The notes: generated from the letters alone by a model not told the origin. Shown: positions 16,948 to 26,587, numbered from the stretch's first letter. The stretch: 64,000 nucleotides of DNA from JBCDKH01 sp964388485 (GCA_964388485.1 CAYMAS010000009.1:44082-108081); one strand, 5' to 3'. Numbers and translations are program-made.

Positions 16948-17660
16948 TTGCTCGTCGCCAACGGCGATCTGCGCGACACCGCCAACGCCAAGTGCTGGCC
17001 GGCCCAACAGGAGCTCGAAGCCGACGCAGCCAAAGCCTTGCAAGCCCTCGGCTGGAAGCTGCAGCGGGCCCACGGCACGATCGACACCGACGCCGGCACG
17101 CACGGGTTCATCAACTCGCAGAAGCACGGCCGCGAGGTGTTCGCCGAGATTCATCCCGATGCGCCGCTCGTCGTCGCCGAAGCCGTTTGGCAGTACAGCC
17201 ACCACCTGCTGCCCGGGCTCTTGCGTCATCGTGGGGCGATTCTGATCCTCGCCAACTGGTCCGGCACTTGGCCGGGCCTCGTCGGGGCGCTCAACCTGCG
17301 TGGCAGCCTGACCAAGGCCGGCCGCGACTACTCGCTGCTGTGGACCGAGTCGTTCGAGGAAGACGGCTTCCGCCAGAAGCTCAAGACGTGGCTCGATACC
17401 GGCAAGGTCGCGCACGACACCTCGCACGTCGCACCGCTCGGCAAGCTACCCGCGGCGGAGCAGGAGCTGGGCAAAGCCATCGCCGCCGACCTGAAGCACC
17501 GCCACGCGATCATGGGCGTCTTGGACGAAGGCTGCATGGGCCCGACCGCGCCCTCGCCGCCAAAGCCGCGGCTGCCAAGGCGATGGGCATGACGGTTCAT
17601 CTGTGCGGCACGAGCAAGAACGGCACGCCGCTGGCGGATCACTTGGCCAAGCTCAGCTGA
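16948..17660 (+). pseudogene. L-fucose-isomerase-like gene with internal deletion
   Basis: From TTG 16948 the frame encodes an N-terminal part of a fucose/arabinose-isomerase-like protein: WPAQQELEADAAKAL, AEAVWQYSHHLLPGL, ILANWSGTWPGLVGALN, DEGCMG. At about 17540 the similarity stops and this frame ends at 17592 with proline-rich nonsense. In a different frame, directly after the break, DRALAAKAAAAKAMGMTVHL continues to a stop at 17660. As I recall the family, that is its extreme C-terminus (an x-DRALAAKAAAFxxMGxxVHLCG ending). About 250 central residues, including the active-site half, appear to be lost with a frame change at the junction. No ATG is available at the front either; TAG stands at 16915. 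An assembly error could also produce this. Confidence 0.65.
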
Positions 17661-17667
17661 GGCAGGC

Positions 17668-20600
17668 CTAACACCGCTTCATCCGAAGGCTGAGCAACTG
17701 GTGCGGCTTGAACGGCAGGGTGTCGCCGTTGATCGGCTGCGTCGGGTTGCCCTTGAGATTGACCTGCTCCATCGCCACCCCATCGGCGGTCGTTAGATGA
17801 ACCTCCCCGTGACGGCCGGCGGTTTCGGAGAGTCGGAGCGTCCAGCCGTCCTGCTCGGGCTTGGCCCAGGCGGCGACGAGGGAGTCGCCGCCTCCAAGAT
17901 CAGCCAAGCCTGCGGAACGCGGCGAGCCTTTGTAGCAATGGATCGGCGTGAAGAGCACGTCCGCCAGCTGGGCCGGCTGCTCACGACGCGGAGCGTCTTC
18001 TCGCGAGGCGGCCAAGGCGAGGCGAATGGTGTGGCGGCCGATGTCGGTGAACGGCTGATGCGTCGCCTGCGGGTGGTATGCGTCGAAATCTCGAAGTGAC
18101 ACGTCGAGATCGGCTTCGGTCATCTTCGGCGACCGGACCAGAGACACGTGGGCAAGACCGTCGAAGCAGCCCATGCCGTAGGTCGCTTCGGTGATGATCG
18201 CAACGCCGCGACCCGAGCCGGGCTCGGCGATGGACATCCACCGGCTCGCCGGCACCTCGAATTGTGCGTCTTCGCCCACCGTCTGCCCTCGCTGCGACCG
18301 ACGCGTCGTGCCGAACGGGCCGCCGTAGCTGGCGTCGGCATCGCGGTAGTCAGTTGGCATCGTGAGCTTCAGCAGCGTCTCCGGGTCCTGCCAATCGACG
18401 TCGACCTCGACCCGCAACGCGCAGGCACCGGCGTCGAGCTGGTATCGCACCTCGACACGGCTCGATTGGCCGACTTGGCGAGCGACGCTGACGGTCATCG
18501 AGGTCGCGTCACCGAAGAAGTTCAGCTCAGCCGGTGCGTCGCACGGCTGGCCGAGGCTCAGCACGTTGCGGTCGATGTCCCACGCGTCATACAACGCAGC
18601 CCGATCAGCGAATGTGTAGAGCGAGCAGGCGTTGCCGACGAGACGGATCGGATCGTCGTCGAAGGCCAGGTGCGTCAGGTCGCCCTTGTCGTTGAAGGAG
18701 ACCCGGACCCGGCCGTTGTCGATCGTGTTGCCGTCGCGCGACACGGGGTGCGCATCAGCAGCTTCCAAAGCACTTGTCGCCACACCCGCAAGCGGCGGCA
18801 GGCGGCGTGGCTGGCCGTCGATGAGCTCGATTCGGTCGCACGGCACAGGATTGAAGACGCACGATGTCGAGCCCCTTGCCTGCAGGAGTTCCAAAGCAGC
18901 GGCATTGCAGCGGTCGGCGATGGCTTCGAGTTCCGGATTAATCTCGTCGTACACCTCCTGCAGGCTGCTGCCGGGCAGGACGTCGTGAAACTGGGCCCAG
19001 CAGACGCGTTTCCAGTCGGTGATCGTCTGCTGGTCGTTCGTCTCGCCGACGAGGCAACGGGCGGCTTCAAGGGTCTGCAGGGCTCGCTCCGCGGCTCGGT
19101 ACGCCTGCTTGAGGCGGACATGCGTCGTCTGCACGCCGCGGTGGTATTCGAGGTACATTTCTCCACGCCACGTCGGCAGCTTGTCTTGCACGTCGGCGAG
19201 CCGGTCGAAGAAGCCGTCGATGCGGCCCCACTTGGCTCGTGGAAGATCAGCCAGTTCCGCCTGACGTCGGGCCCGCTCGCACATGGTCGCCGTCACGCCG
19301 CCGCCGCCGTCGCCGTATCCGACCGGCATGAGTGTCTCGGGCAAGAGGTGCGACTGCCGCTGGTTGCTTGCAGCCCAGTCGAGCTCGACGGCCGAGAGGG
19401 TCAGGTTGTAGTGCTCCCACGCAATGAAGCCGAGCACTTCAGTCTCGCCGTCGTTGCCTTGCCACCTGAAGGCCGAGTGCGGGAATCGTGTTGCGGCCGA
19501 CCAGTGCATCTTGGTCGTGAAGAAGTATGGCACGTCAAAGCCGCTGAGCAGCTGCGGCAGCACAGCGCTGTAGCCGAAGACGTCCGGCAGCCACAGCGTT
19601 TTCGAGTCGTCGCCCGTCAGCTCCCTGAAGCCGGCCTGCCCGAGCTCGATCGCCCGGATCAACGCTTCACCACACGGCAGCTGCGTGTCGCTCTCGACGT
19701 ACATCGCGCCGGTCGCTTCCCAACGAGCATCGGGACCGGCGGCCTGCTGCTTGATGCGATCGAGCAGTTCCGGCGCTCGACGCCCGACGGCTTCGTAGCT
19801 GCCGGGCTGGCTGTAGCCGAAATGGAGTTCCGGGTAGTCGTTCAGCAGATGATTCGCCGTTGCCAGTGAGTGAACCGCCTTGAAGTCGCCGATACATTCG
19901 GGCCATTTCCAAGCGAGGTCGATGTGAGCATGGCCGGTGAGGGTGGCGTCGATCGCGTTGGGGTCGCCGCGGGTCGAGTCGATGAGGTCGCTCGTGATGC
20001 GGCGCATAGCGGCCAGGTCCTTCTGGTCGAAGGCGTCGGCGGCGTCGGTGAGCCGGTCGAGCAACTTGCGCAGCAGCGGCGGGCAGGCTTCGAGCGGCGT
20101 TCGGTAACCGCCGCCACTGAACAGGCTGTTGCCTTCGGCTCCGCCGACGTCACCGCCTCGGGGGCCGTAGGCCTTGGGCAAAGATCGCTTGTGAAGGAGC
20201 CCGCACAGGCCCATGAGCACGTCGAGGTCGTGCCAAGCGTGCCAGGCGTCGTCGTCTCGCACCAGCACCTCACCTCCACGGAACAAGCTGCCTTCCGGTG
20301 TAACCTGCTGCTCCGATCCCGATACCCAGACACCCGTGCGGCAGCAGGTGCTTTCGATCCAGACGGTGTCGACGCCGTCCGGCAGGGGGACCACGAGGTG
20401 GCCCGGGTCGATGCCGAAGTGTGGCGTCCAGCCGTCACCGTTCGGCCGGTAGAGCGTGGCTTCGGCTTGGTCATTCCACCGCAGCCAACGCCGCTGGTCA
20501 TCTGCCGCCGGCGGCAAGGTGACCTTCCACCAGCATTGCTGCCACTTACGACCCCAGGTCATCGGCAGCGACTTGACGTCGATAGGCCGAAACTCGTCGG

Positions 20601-20769
20601 GGTCGACGTCCGCGACGCCGCGATGCTCGTGCGTCGGCGGCGTCTGGGCGTAGGTGAGTGCTCCGTCGACCGGTCGCCAGATCGCGTCACGGACTCGATC
20701 TCGCGTCCGTGAGATGCGAGGAGCCAGGAACTGCTGAAAGGGCGTGCGGTCGAGCATGGCGGCGACCAT
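17668..20769 (-). CDS. Alpha-mannosidase, glycoside hydrolase family 38
   Basis: 1033 residues, normal for GH38. After an N-terminal beta domain (about 1-260), the catalytic domain begins with TGHAHIDLAWKWPECIGDF, matching the zinc motif H-x-H-x-D-x-x-W. TLWLPDVFGYSAVLPQLL carries the nucleophile Asp, and EYHRGVQTTH and the VLPGSSLQEVYDEI region follow in the order of the family. The C-terminal half is the large beta-sandwich. It removes alpha-linked mannose from glycans with retention. No signal peptide is evident, so it is probably cytoplasmic. Starts at 20769 or 20757 (MLDRTPFQQFL) are both possible; the second matches relatives better. It lies 10 bp after the NagB/PIG-L gene on the same strand, so they may share a transcript for glycan breakdown. 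Confidence 0.93.
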   Translation of the reverse strand: MVAAMLDRTPFQQFLAPRISRTRDRVRDAIWRPVDGALTYAQTPPTHEHRGVADVDPDEFRPIDVKSLPMTWGRKWQQCWWKVTLPPAADDQRRWLRWNDQAEATLYRPNGDGWTPHFGIDPGHLVVPLPDGVDTVWIESTCCRTGVWVSGSEQQVTPEGSLFRGGEVLVRDDDAWHAWHDLDVLMGLCGLLHKRSLPKAYGPRGGDVGGAEGNSLFSGGGYRTPLEACPPLLRKLLDRLTDAADAFDQKDLAAMRRITSDLIDSTRGDPNAIDATLTGHAHIDLAWKWPECIGDFKAVHSLATANHLLNDYPELHFGYSQPGSYEAVGRRAPELLDRIKQQAAGPDARWEATGAMYVESDTQLPCGEALIRAIELGQAGFRELTGDDSKTLWLPDVFGYSAVLPQLLSGFDVPYFFTTKMHWSAATRFPHSAFRWQGNDGETEVLGFIAWEHYNLTLSAVELDWAASNQRQSHLLPETLMPVGYGDGGGGVTATMCERARRQAELADLPRAKWGRIDGFFDRLADVQDKLPTWRGEMYLEYHRGVQTTHVRLKQAYRAAERALQTLEAARCLVGETNDQQTITDWKRVCWAQFHDVLPGSSLQEVYDEINPELEAIADRCNAAALELLQARGSTSCVFNPVPCDRIELIDGQPRRLPPLAGVATSALEAADAHPVSRDGNTIDNGRVRVSFNDKGDLTHLAFDDDPIRLVGNACSLYTFADRAALYDAWDIDRNVLSLGQPCDAPAELNFFGDATSMTVSVARQVGQSSRVEVRYQLDAGACALRVEVDVDWQDPETLLKLTMPTDYRDADASYGGPFGTTRRSQRGQTVGEDAQFEVPASRWMSIAEPGSGRGVAIITEATYGMGCFDGLAHVSLVRSPKMTEADLDVSLRDFDAYHPQATHQPFTDIGRHTIRLALAASREDAPRREQPAQLADVLFTPIHCYKGSPRSAGLADLGGGDSLVAAWAKPEQDGWTLRLSETAGRHGEVHLTTADGVAMEQVNLKGNPTQPINGDTLPFKPHQLLSLRMKRC

Positions 20770-20779
20770 AGAGCAAGCC

Positions 20780-22756
20780 TCAGATCATCTCACCCTTCCA
20801 GCGGACGAAGCCCTCGATCGCTTCGTACTCCTGTAGCCCGAGATCGTCGTAGGTTTTGGCGGTCTCGCGGGTGCGGTCTTCGGCTCTTTGCCAGAACTCG
20901 CGGGCGTCGCGGCCGGGGAAACGGGCGGCGTCCTTCTGGCTCTCGTGCTTGTAAATCGCCGTTCGCTTCCGGGCGACCTCACCGGGCGACAGCGGCACGG
21001 CCATCTCGATCTGCTCGGGCTCCCACTCCTGCCAGGCACCGCGATAAAGCCAAACCTCGAGCTCTTCGTACCAGTCTTCGCTCTTGCATTCTTCCAAGGC
21101 ACGCAGCACTGCCGTCAGGCAGGTGCGGTGCGTGCCGTGCGGATCTGACAAGTCGCCGGCCGTGTAGACCTGATGGGGCCGAACGTTCTTGAGCAGGTCG
21201 ACGGTGATCTGCACGTCCTCGTCGCTCAACGGCTTCTTGCGTACGCGGCCCGTTTCGTAGAAGGGCAGGTCCAGGAAGTGGATGTTGGGGTCCTTGACGC
21301 CGCTGTACCGGGCGGCGGCGCGGGCTTCGGTCCGGCGGATCAGGCCCTTCATCGCCTTGAGCTCGTCGGGATCGACGTCACCGGGACCCTTGTGGTCGAT
21401 GGCCTTGCCGATCGTCTCGGCTACTTTGCGAGCCTCTTGGGCATCAAGATCAAAGGCCTCGGCGGCTTCGGCCAGCAGGTCGGCATGACGACGGGCGGAA
21501 TCGTCCCACACCGCGATGTTGCCGCTCGTCTGGTAGGCCACGTGTACGTCGTGCCCCTGGTCGCAGAGGCGGATGAAGGTGCCGCCCATGGAGATGACGT
21601 CGTCGTCGGGGTGCGGGCTGAAGACGACGACGCGCTTGGGGAACGCGTCGGAGCCGCGGTAGACGCCCGAGTAGTCGAGCTTGTCCTTGGGCTTGCCGCC
21701 GGGCCAGCCAGTGATGGTGCGGCTTCGGCCTTTAAAGACCTCGATGTTGATCTCGTACGCACTGCCGCGGCTGGCGACGAGTTCCTGAAGCCCGTTCTCG
21801 TTGTAGTCAGCGTCGGTGAGCTTCAAGAGCGGCTTGTCGAGCTTCCTCGCCAGCCAGATGACAGCCGAGCGAATCATCGTCTCGTCCCACGCCAAACCAG
21901 CCATGCCCAGAGGCCCGAGCAGCCAGGGCCGGGCAATCCGCGTCAATGCGGCGGCGGCGGCGGGATCGAGAACGAACCGCGCATCGTCGTGCCCTTGCAG
22001 AAAGCTGGCACTGACCGCGGCATCGACTTCGCCTTCGACCGCACGAACGACCACCGGTGCCTTGTGCTCGCCGAACGCCAGCAGAATCACGCGGCGGGCG
22101 TCCATGATGCTCGCCACACCCATCGTGATGGCCCGACGGGGCACGTTCTCTTCGCCGAAGAAGTCGGCCGCGGCGTCGGCTCGCGTGACCTTGTCGAGCG
22201 TGATGAGACGCGTGCGGCTGTCGCGGGGCGAGCCCGGCTCGTTGAAGCCGACGTGGCCCGTCCGGCCGATGCCGAGCAGCTGGATGTCGAGCCCGCCGCT
22301 GACCGTGATCTTCTGCTCGTAGTCGCGGCAGAACGAGGAAACGTCTTCAATCGCCAACGTCCCGTCCGGCACGTGGGTGGCGCTCTTGTCGATGTCGATG
22401 TGGTCGAACAGGTGCTCGTCCATGAACCGGCGGTAGCTCTGCAAGTCGCCTGGCTGCATCGGCCAGTATTCGTCGAGGTTGAACGTCACGACGTTCTGGA
22501 ACGACAAGCCTTCCTCCTGGTGCAAACGGATCAACTCGTCGTAGACGCCGGTCGGCGTCGAGCCGGTGGCGAGGCCAAGCACGGCTTTCTCGCCGCGGGA
22601 GTTTTTATAACGGATGGTCTGGGCGATCTCACCCGCCACCTGCCGACTGGCCGCAGCGGCGTCGGGGTGAACGCTGACGGGAATCCGCTCCACGGTATGA
22701 CCGGCGGTCGACGGAGAGGAGGCAGCGACGCCGGACGGGGTTGCAGTGACGTTCAT
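20780..22756 (-). CDS. nagB: Glucosamine-6-phosphate deaminase-like domain fused to PIG-L deacetylase domain
   Basis: About 658 residues from ATG 22756. Residues about 20-270 are NagB-like: LGLATGSTPTGVYDELI (phosphate loop), FNLDEYWPM, GIGRTGHVGFNEPGS. Residues about 375-650 are PIG-L/LmbE-like, with the zinc motif VFSPHPDDDVISMGGT. NagB turns glucosamine-6-phosphate into fructose-6-phosphate and ammonia; PIG-L enzymes deacetylate N-acetylglucosaminyl compounds. Oddity: where E. coli NagB has Asp141 in NDGHIAFNEP, this protein has Thr (RTGHVGFNEP), while His and Glu are kept. The same swap, as I recall, is usual in this fused subfamily, so its reaction may differ. It is in line with the mannosidase downstream and divergent from the C39-like gene. 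Confidence 0.88.
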   Translation of the reverse strand: MNVTATPSGVAASSPSTAGHTVERIPVSVHPDAAAASRQVAGEIAQTIRYKNSRGEKAVLGLATGSTPTGVYDELIRLHQEEGLSFQNVVTFNLDEYWPMQPGDLQSYRRFMDEHLFDHIDIDKSATHVPDGTLAIEDVSSFCRDYEQKITVSGGLDIQLLGIGRTGHVGFNEPGSPRDSRTRLITLDKVTRADAAADFFGEENVPRRAITMGVASIMDARRVILLAFGEHKAPVVVRAVEGEVDAAVSASFLQGHDDARFVLDPAAAAALTRIARPWLLGPLGMAGLAWDETMIRSAVIWLARKLDKPLLKLTDADYNENGLQELVASRGSAYEINIEVFKGRSRTITGWPGGKPKDKLDYSGVYRGSDAFPKRVVVFSPHPDDDVISMGGTFIRLCDQGHDVHVAYQTSGNIAVWDDSARRHADLLAEAAEAFDLDAQEARKVAETIGKAIDHKGPGDVDPDELKAMKGLIRRTEARAAARYSGVKDPNIHFLDLPFYETGRVRKKPLSDEDVQITVDLLKNVRPHQVYTAGDLSDPHGTHRTCLTAVLRALEECKSEDWYEELEVWLYRGAWQEWEPEQIEMAVPLSPGEVARKRTAIYKHESQKDAARFPGRDAREFWQRAEDRTRETAKTYDDLGLQEYEAIEGFVRWKGEMI

Positions 22757-22806
22757 GATCGGGGGAAGCGTTGCGAGAGGAGGCGGTGTTGTGCGATGAT
22801 GGTTCG

Positions 22807-23865
22807 ATGCCGAACTGGATTGCGTCGACTGCATCGTGGCTGGCTTGCCTGTTCCTGATGACAGCCAGCGGGGCGGATCAGAAGGTTTGGGACGAGCTTA
22901 TCGAACTTGACCTCAACGGCGGCATCACGTTCGACGCGTCCGACAGGGGCTACCCGATCGGCGACACCTGGAAGTCGCCGGTCGTCGAGTCGAACAGGCC
23001 GTTCACGGAACTGTTGCCAAGTTGGGCAGTTGATGCACCGGCCGACACAGGCGTCCGCTTCTCGGGCCGGGTGCGATGGGACGACGACACCTGGTCGCCT
23101 TGGGTCGATTTCGGGTTCTGGGGTGAAGTGCCCGCACCGAAGTACGGCGAATCGTTCGACGGCGGCGAGGTGCAGGTCGACATTCTGATCCTTGATCGGC
23201 CGGCCTGTGCGTGGCAGATGCGGGCGGATGCGACGTCGTACGACCTGAGCGAGATGCCGACGCTGCGGCGGATCACGATGGCCGTACGGGGCGAGGCCGA
23301 CGAGGCGACATTGCCGGGGGAAGCGGGTTGGTCGGGCAAGCTCGACGTGCCGTTCGTGCCACAGGCACTCGGCGGCGAGCGGTTGATGTCGGAGATCTGC
23401 AGCCCGACGAGCGTCGCGATGGCCGCAGCGGCGTTCGGTGTCGAGGTCGACCTTGCCGAGCACGCGATGGCGGTCTTCGATCGCGAGCACGACCTGTTCG
23501 GCAACTGGAATCGAGCCGTCGCTCGGGCCAACGCTCTTGGTCTCGACGCTCATCTCGAACGCTTTGCGACTTGGCAGGCCGTTGCCGATCACCTCGCCGC
23601 CGGTCGGATCGTTATCGCCAGCGTCAACTACGCCGACGGCGAGGCTCCGACATTCATCGACAACGCGACCAACGGCCACCTCATCGTCATTCGTGGCCTC
23701 ACGCCCGACGGTGACGCCATCGTGAACGATCCCGGAAGCCGAGATCGCGGTGAGGCAGTGGTCTACGCGAAGGAAGATCTGGAAACCGCCTGGTTTGCGA
23801 ACGCGGGCGGCGTCGGTTACGTCATTGGGCCGGGCGAGCACGGTAAGGAGCTCGGCAAGCAGTGA
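22807..23865 (+). CDS. Secreted C39-like cysteine peptidase family protein
   Basis: 352 residues. ATG 22807 gives a signal peptide (MPNWIASTASWLACLFLMTASGA). Residues about 25-170 form a beta-rich domain of unknown type. The C-terminal domain starts LDVPFVPQALGGERLMSEI and has a papain-like triad: Cys in EICSPTSVAMAAAAFG, His in ATNGHLIVIRGL, and Asp or Asn in DAIVNDPGSRDRG. This is the pattern of the C39-like (peptidase C39_2) family found in many secreted proteins, often of unknown substrate. It is divergent from the NagB/PIG-L gene, with only 50 bp between starts, and convergent with the glycosyl hydrolase at 23877. A peptide cross-bridge or lipid-linked substrate is conceivable; nothing in the sequence settles it. 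Confidence 0.7.
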   Translation: MPNWIASTASWLACLFLMTASGADQKVWDELIELDLNGGITFDASDRGYPIGDTWKSPVVESNRPFTELLPSWAVDAPADTGVRFSGRVRWDDDTWSPWVDFGFWGEVPAPKYGESFDGGEVQVDILILDRPACAWQMRADATSYDLSEMPTLRRITMAVRGEADEATLPGEAGWSGKLDVPFVPQALGGERLMSEICSPTSVAMAAAAFGVEVDLAEHAMAVFDREHDLFGNWNRAVARANALGLDAHLERFATWQAVADHLAAGRIVIASVNYADGEAPTFIDNATNGHLIVIRGLTPDGDAIVNDPGSRDRGEAVVYAKEDLETAWFANAGGVGYVIGPGEHGKELGKQ

Positions 23866-23876
23866 GCCAGCAGGCG

Positions 23877-25355
23877 TCACCGTTGCACGACCTCCGCCAT
23901 CTGCGGGCGCCGATCCACGAGTAGTTCGACAGCCTCCGCATCGTCGGGAGCATCGATCTGATGCTCGCCGGCTTCGAGGTCGACGCTCTTGGGCAGGCGT
24001 TGCCACTGGCCGTCGACCTTGGCGATGACGCGGAACGTTCCGGCTTCTTCGACCGTGACGCTCCACCCGCCGCTCTGCTCTGCGACGATCGGCATCGGGC
24101 GCCAGTCTGCCGGAAAGTGCGGGTTGTCTACCGGCTCCAGGTTCAAGCCGGCCAATTCTTCCGGATAAACATCCAAGACACCGCGGCTGAACCAGAGCAC
24201 CCAGCCGCCGCCGTAGTCGCTGGCCGTCTCCATCGACTTCTCGATGTCCTCGAACAAAGCGTCTCGTGAAACGTCGAGGAACGCGTCGAGCTGCTTGCGA
24301 AGTCGCTCGGCCCTTTCTTCGTAATTCTCCTTCTCGCGATCCTCGTCGAACGCCATCATCGCCCCGGCCATGCCCAGCGGCGAGACGAGCTTGCCCGAGC
24401 CGTTCATCATGATGCCCGCGATCAGGTCCTCGCGACGGTTCGATTCGATCCGAACGGCCTGCTCATGAATGGTCGGCTCGAAGGAGCCGTACGTCGTGCG
24501 GTACGCCTGCGGGATGAACTCGTCCCATGCCTGGTCCTGCCACTCCACCCAGTTGCAGGCGTAGTTCGACAGGCTCCACGGGTGCGGGGCCGGGCTGACG
24601 CTGACGATCAGCCCCGGCCGTCGGGTCTTGAGCTCGCGGGCGAACCGCTCGGCGTATTCGGTGACCTTGTCGGCACGCCACTTGACCCACTGCGGGTCAC
24701 GGGGGTCTTCGGGCGGACTGCGGCCGTCGTGCTCGCTCTGGTAGAGCGCGACCGTGTAATCGTCGTAGCCCATCTCCGTCGGCATCGCGATGCGGTCATC
24801 GAGCTGAACGCCGTCAAGGTCGTACTGGTCGACGGCTTCGAGCGTGATGTCCAGCAGCAACTGCTGCGGGCCAGGGTGGAGCGGATTCATCCAGACGAAA
24901 GGATTCTGCTCACCGACGACCTCACCGTCCTTCGTCCGCGTCAGCCAACCCTTCTCGTCGGCAATGGCTCGCAATTCGTTGTTCGTGTCCTTGAACGAGG
25001 CCATAAACCCGTACTCGAACCAGGCGACGACGATCAGGCCGTTGCGGTGGGCTTCGATCACCGTCTCTTGCAGCAAGTCACGCTGCAGCTCGGCTGGAGC
25101 GGCGTTGATCTTCATCGGCACGCCGATGAGCTCGTCCATGGTCTCGCTGGGAAACTCCGTGTACCCGTTCTTCCAGCATTCGACGTAAACGGTGTTGAGC
25201 CCGAGCTCCTTGAGCGTCGCCATCGACTCAGCGGTCTTGGCGGGCGTGGAGATGGCGTCGTTGGCGGTCGTTGTCATCCACGTGCCGCGTACCTTCGGCT
25301 CGGCAGACACGACCGTGACGAGGCCCAGAACAATGGCGAGCGAGAGCAGCTTCAT
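23877..25355 (-). CDS. Secreted family-10-type glycosyl hydrolase (GHL10/DUF187)
   Basis: 492 residues with a signal peptide (MKLLSLAIVLGLVTVVSA). A TIM-barrel domain covers about 22-380: VRGTWMTTTANDAIS, LGLNTVYVECWKNGY, VVAWFEYGFMASF, DLDGVQLDDRIAMP (probable catalytic acid region), VSVSPAPHPWS, WDEFIPQAYRTTYG. These are features of the YngK-like GHL10 family, whose members are thought to act on polysaccharides containing amino sugars, although few are characterised. A C-terminal beta domain (about 400-490) follows. Its ATG overlaps the stop of the paralogue at 25352 by four bases (ATGA), so they are one operon. Transcription comes from the divergent region near 26600, where a TTATATAA palindrome lies. 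Confidence 0.85.
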   Translation of the reverse strand: MKLLSLAIVLGLVTVVSAEPKVRGTWMTTTANDAISTPAKTAESMATLKELGLNTVYVECWKNGYTEFPSETMDELIGVPMKINAAPAELQRDLLQETVIEAHRNGLIVVAWFEYGFMASFKDTNNELRAIADEKGWLTRTKDGEVVGEQNPFVWMNPLHPGPQQLLLDITLEAVDQYDLDGVQLDDRIAMPTEMGYDDYTVALYQSEHDGRSPPEDPRDPQWVKWRADKVTEYAERFARELKTRRPGLIVSVSPAPHPWSLSNYACNWVEWQDQAWDEFIPQAYRTTYGSFEPTIHEQAVRIESNRREDLIAGIMMNGSGKLVSPLGMAGAMMAFDEDREKENYEERAERLRKQLDAFLDVSRDALFEDIEKSMETASDYGGGWVLWFSRGVLDVYPEELAGLNLEPVDNPHFPADWRPMPIVAEQSGGWSVTVEEAGTFRVIAKVDGQWQRLPKSVDLEAGEHQIDAPDDAEAVELLVDRRPQMAEVVQR

Positions 25356-26587
25356 TGGTTTCTCCGGCGGAGCAACACGAATCCACCCACCGCAGCGAGG
25401 GCGAGGGTGGTCGGCTCGGGAATCGTCACGAGCGGATTCGGGGCGAAGCCGTTGGATTCGATGTCGTAGTAACTTGCGATGGCGTCGAGGTAGCCGCCCG
25501 CGTCGGTGAGGCCGTCGCTGTACCAGAACGAGTGGCCGTAGGCGTTGTCGCTCTCGAGCTGGTCGAGCATCTGGAGGATGTCGGCCAGCGGCGTGTCGGC
25601 ACCAGAGCCGAGAATCCGCAGGCCCGCCCCAAGGCGTGAGTCATCCGAAACCGACGCCAGTTGCGTCGCCCAGTCCCGGTCGAAGTCGCTCGACGTTAGC
25701 CGGTAGACCTGCGGCACGTATTCGTCGAACAGGCCTTGATCGACCCAGTCGGTCCAGTCGGCGAGGTACTGGTTGAAGCTGAACGGAAAAACGCTCGGCG
25801 TCAGCGAGACGACGTCGTCCGGCTGGGCATCGCGAACGGCCTGGCTGATCTCGCGGGCGAGCAGGTCGACCTTCGAGGAACGCCACGCCGTGAAGAAGGC
25901 GTCACTCGTCGAGGTTGGTGCACCGAAGCCGGTTTCGGCCTGATAGAGGTCGAGCGTCGTCTGGTCGAAGCCGAACTGCGAAGGCCAGGCGAGTCGGTCG
26001 TCGAACTGGACGCCGTGAACGCCCGGCACGCTGGCAGCTTCGACGGCGAGGTCGACGATCAGCTGCCGAACCTCGGGAATGGCCGGATTCATCCACGAGA
26101 AGCCGTTGGAGCTGTTGGTCAGGTTGCCGTTCTGGTCTTCGAGCAACCAGCCGTTCTGGAAGGCCACCCGGCCCAGCCCCCGCGGGGCCAGGGCAGCACT
26201 TCCAAACTGAGCGGCAAGGCCGTACTCCATCCAGGCGATGTTGACGAGGCCCTCGTCTGCCGCCGCGGCAGAGGATTCTGCCAACAGGTCCCGGCCGCCG
26301 ATGAGCGGGTTGGTGCCCGCTCCTTCGAACCCTCCGAGCAGAGCATCGAGCGTGGGCGAGTCGAAGTTCGTGTAGCCGTTCTTGAGGGACTCGACGTAGA
26401 CGGTGTTGAGGCCCGCATCGCGAAGCCGGCCGAAGGTCGTCGGCAGTTGGCTGACGCTTAAATCGTCGCTGGCGGTGGTCGTGAGCCAGGTCGCCCGCAG
26501 CTCGGGTGCTGCAAGTTGACCAGAAGCGCCGGCTGTCGAAGCGAAGAGGGCGGCGGCGGTACAACGAATGAAGCGTGGCGATGGCAT
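25352..26587 (-). CDS. Family-10-type glycosyl hydrolase with PEP-CTERM anchor
   Basis: 411 residues from ATG 26587 (MPSPRFIRCTAAALFASTAG, signal peptide). It is a paralogue of the gene at 23877, with the same order of motifs: LRATWLTTTASDDLS, AGLNTVYVESLKNGY, NIAWMEYGLAAQF, VHGVQFDDRLAWP, SLTPSVFPFSFN, FDEYVPQVYRLTS. The C-terminus IPEPTTLALAAVGGFVLLRR plus RNQ is a PEP-CTERM sorting signal (motif, helix, basic tail), so it is probably exported and processed by an exosortase. Its partner lacks this signal, so the pair would work in two places, one held at the envelope and one released. It is the first gene of the two-gene operon. The start is 48 bp from the palindrome shared with the divergent dehydrogenase gene. 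Confidence 0.85.
   Translation of the reverse strand: MPSPRFIRCTAAALFASTAGASGQLAAPELRATWLTTTASDDLSVSQLPTTFGRLRDAGLNTVYVESLKNGYTNFDSPTLDALLGGFEGAGTNPLIGGRDLLAESSAAAADEGLVNIAWMEYGLAAQFGSAALAPRGLGRVAFQNGWLLEDQNGNLTNSSNGFSWMNPAIPEVRQLIVDLAVEAASVPGVHGVQFDDRLAWPSQFGFDQTTLDLYQAETGFGAPTSTSDAFFTAWRSSKVDLLAREISQAVRDAQPDDVVSLTPSVFPFSFNQYLADWTDWVDQGLFDEYVPQVYRLTSSDFDRDWATQLASVSDDSRLGAGLRILGSGADTPLADILQMLDQLESDNAYGHSFWYSDGLTDAGGYLDAIASYYDIESNGFAPNPLVTIPEPTTLALAAVGGFVLLRRRNQ

Noticed and set aside
16384..17427. Minus-strand frame spanning the moeA start and the fucose-isomerase relic
   Set aside because: It runs antisense to one gene and out of frame through the other, with no motif.
18148..19869. Long plus-strand frame opposite the GH38 mannosidase
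   Set aside because: It is a shadow of a gene with clear family motifs.
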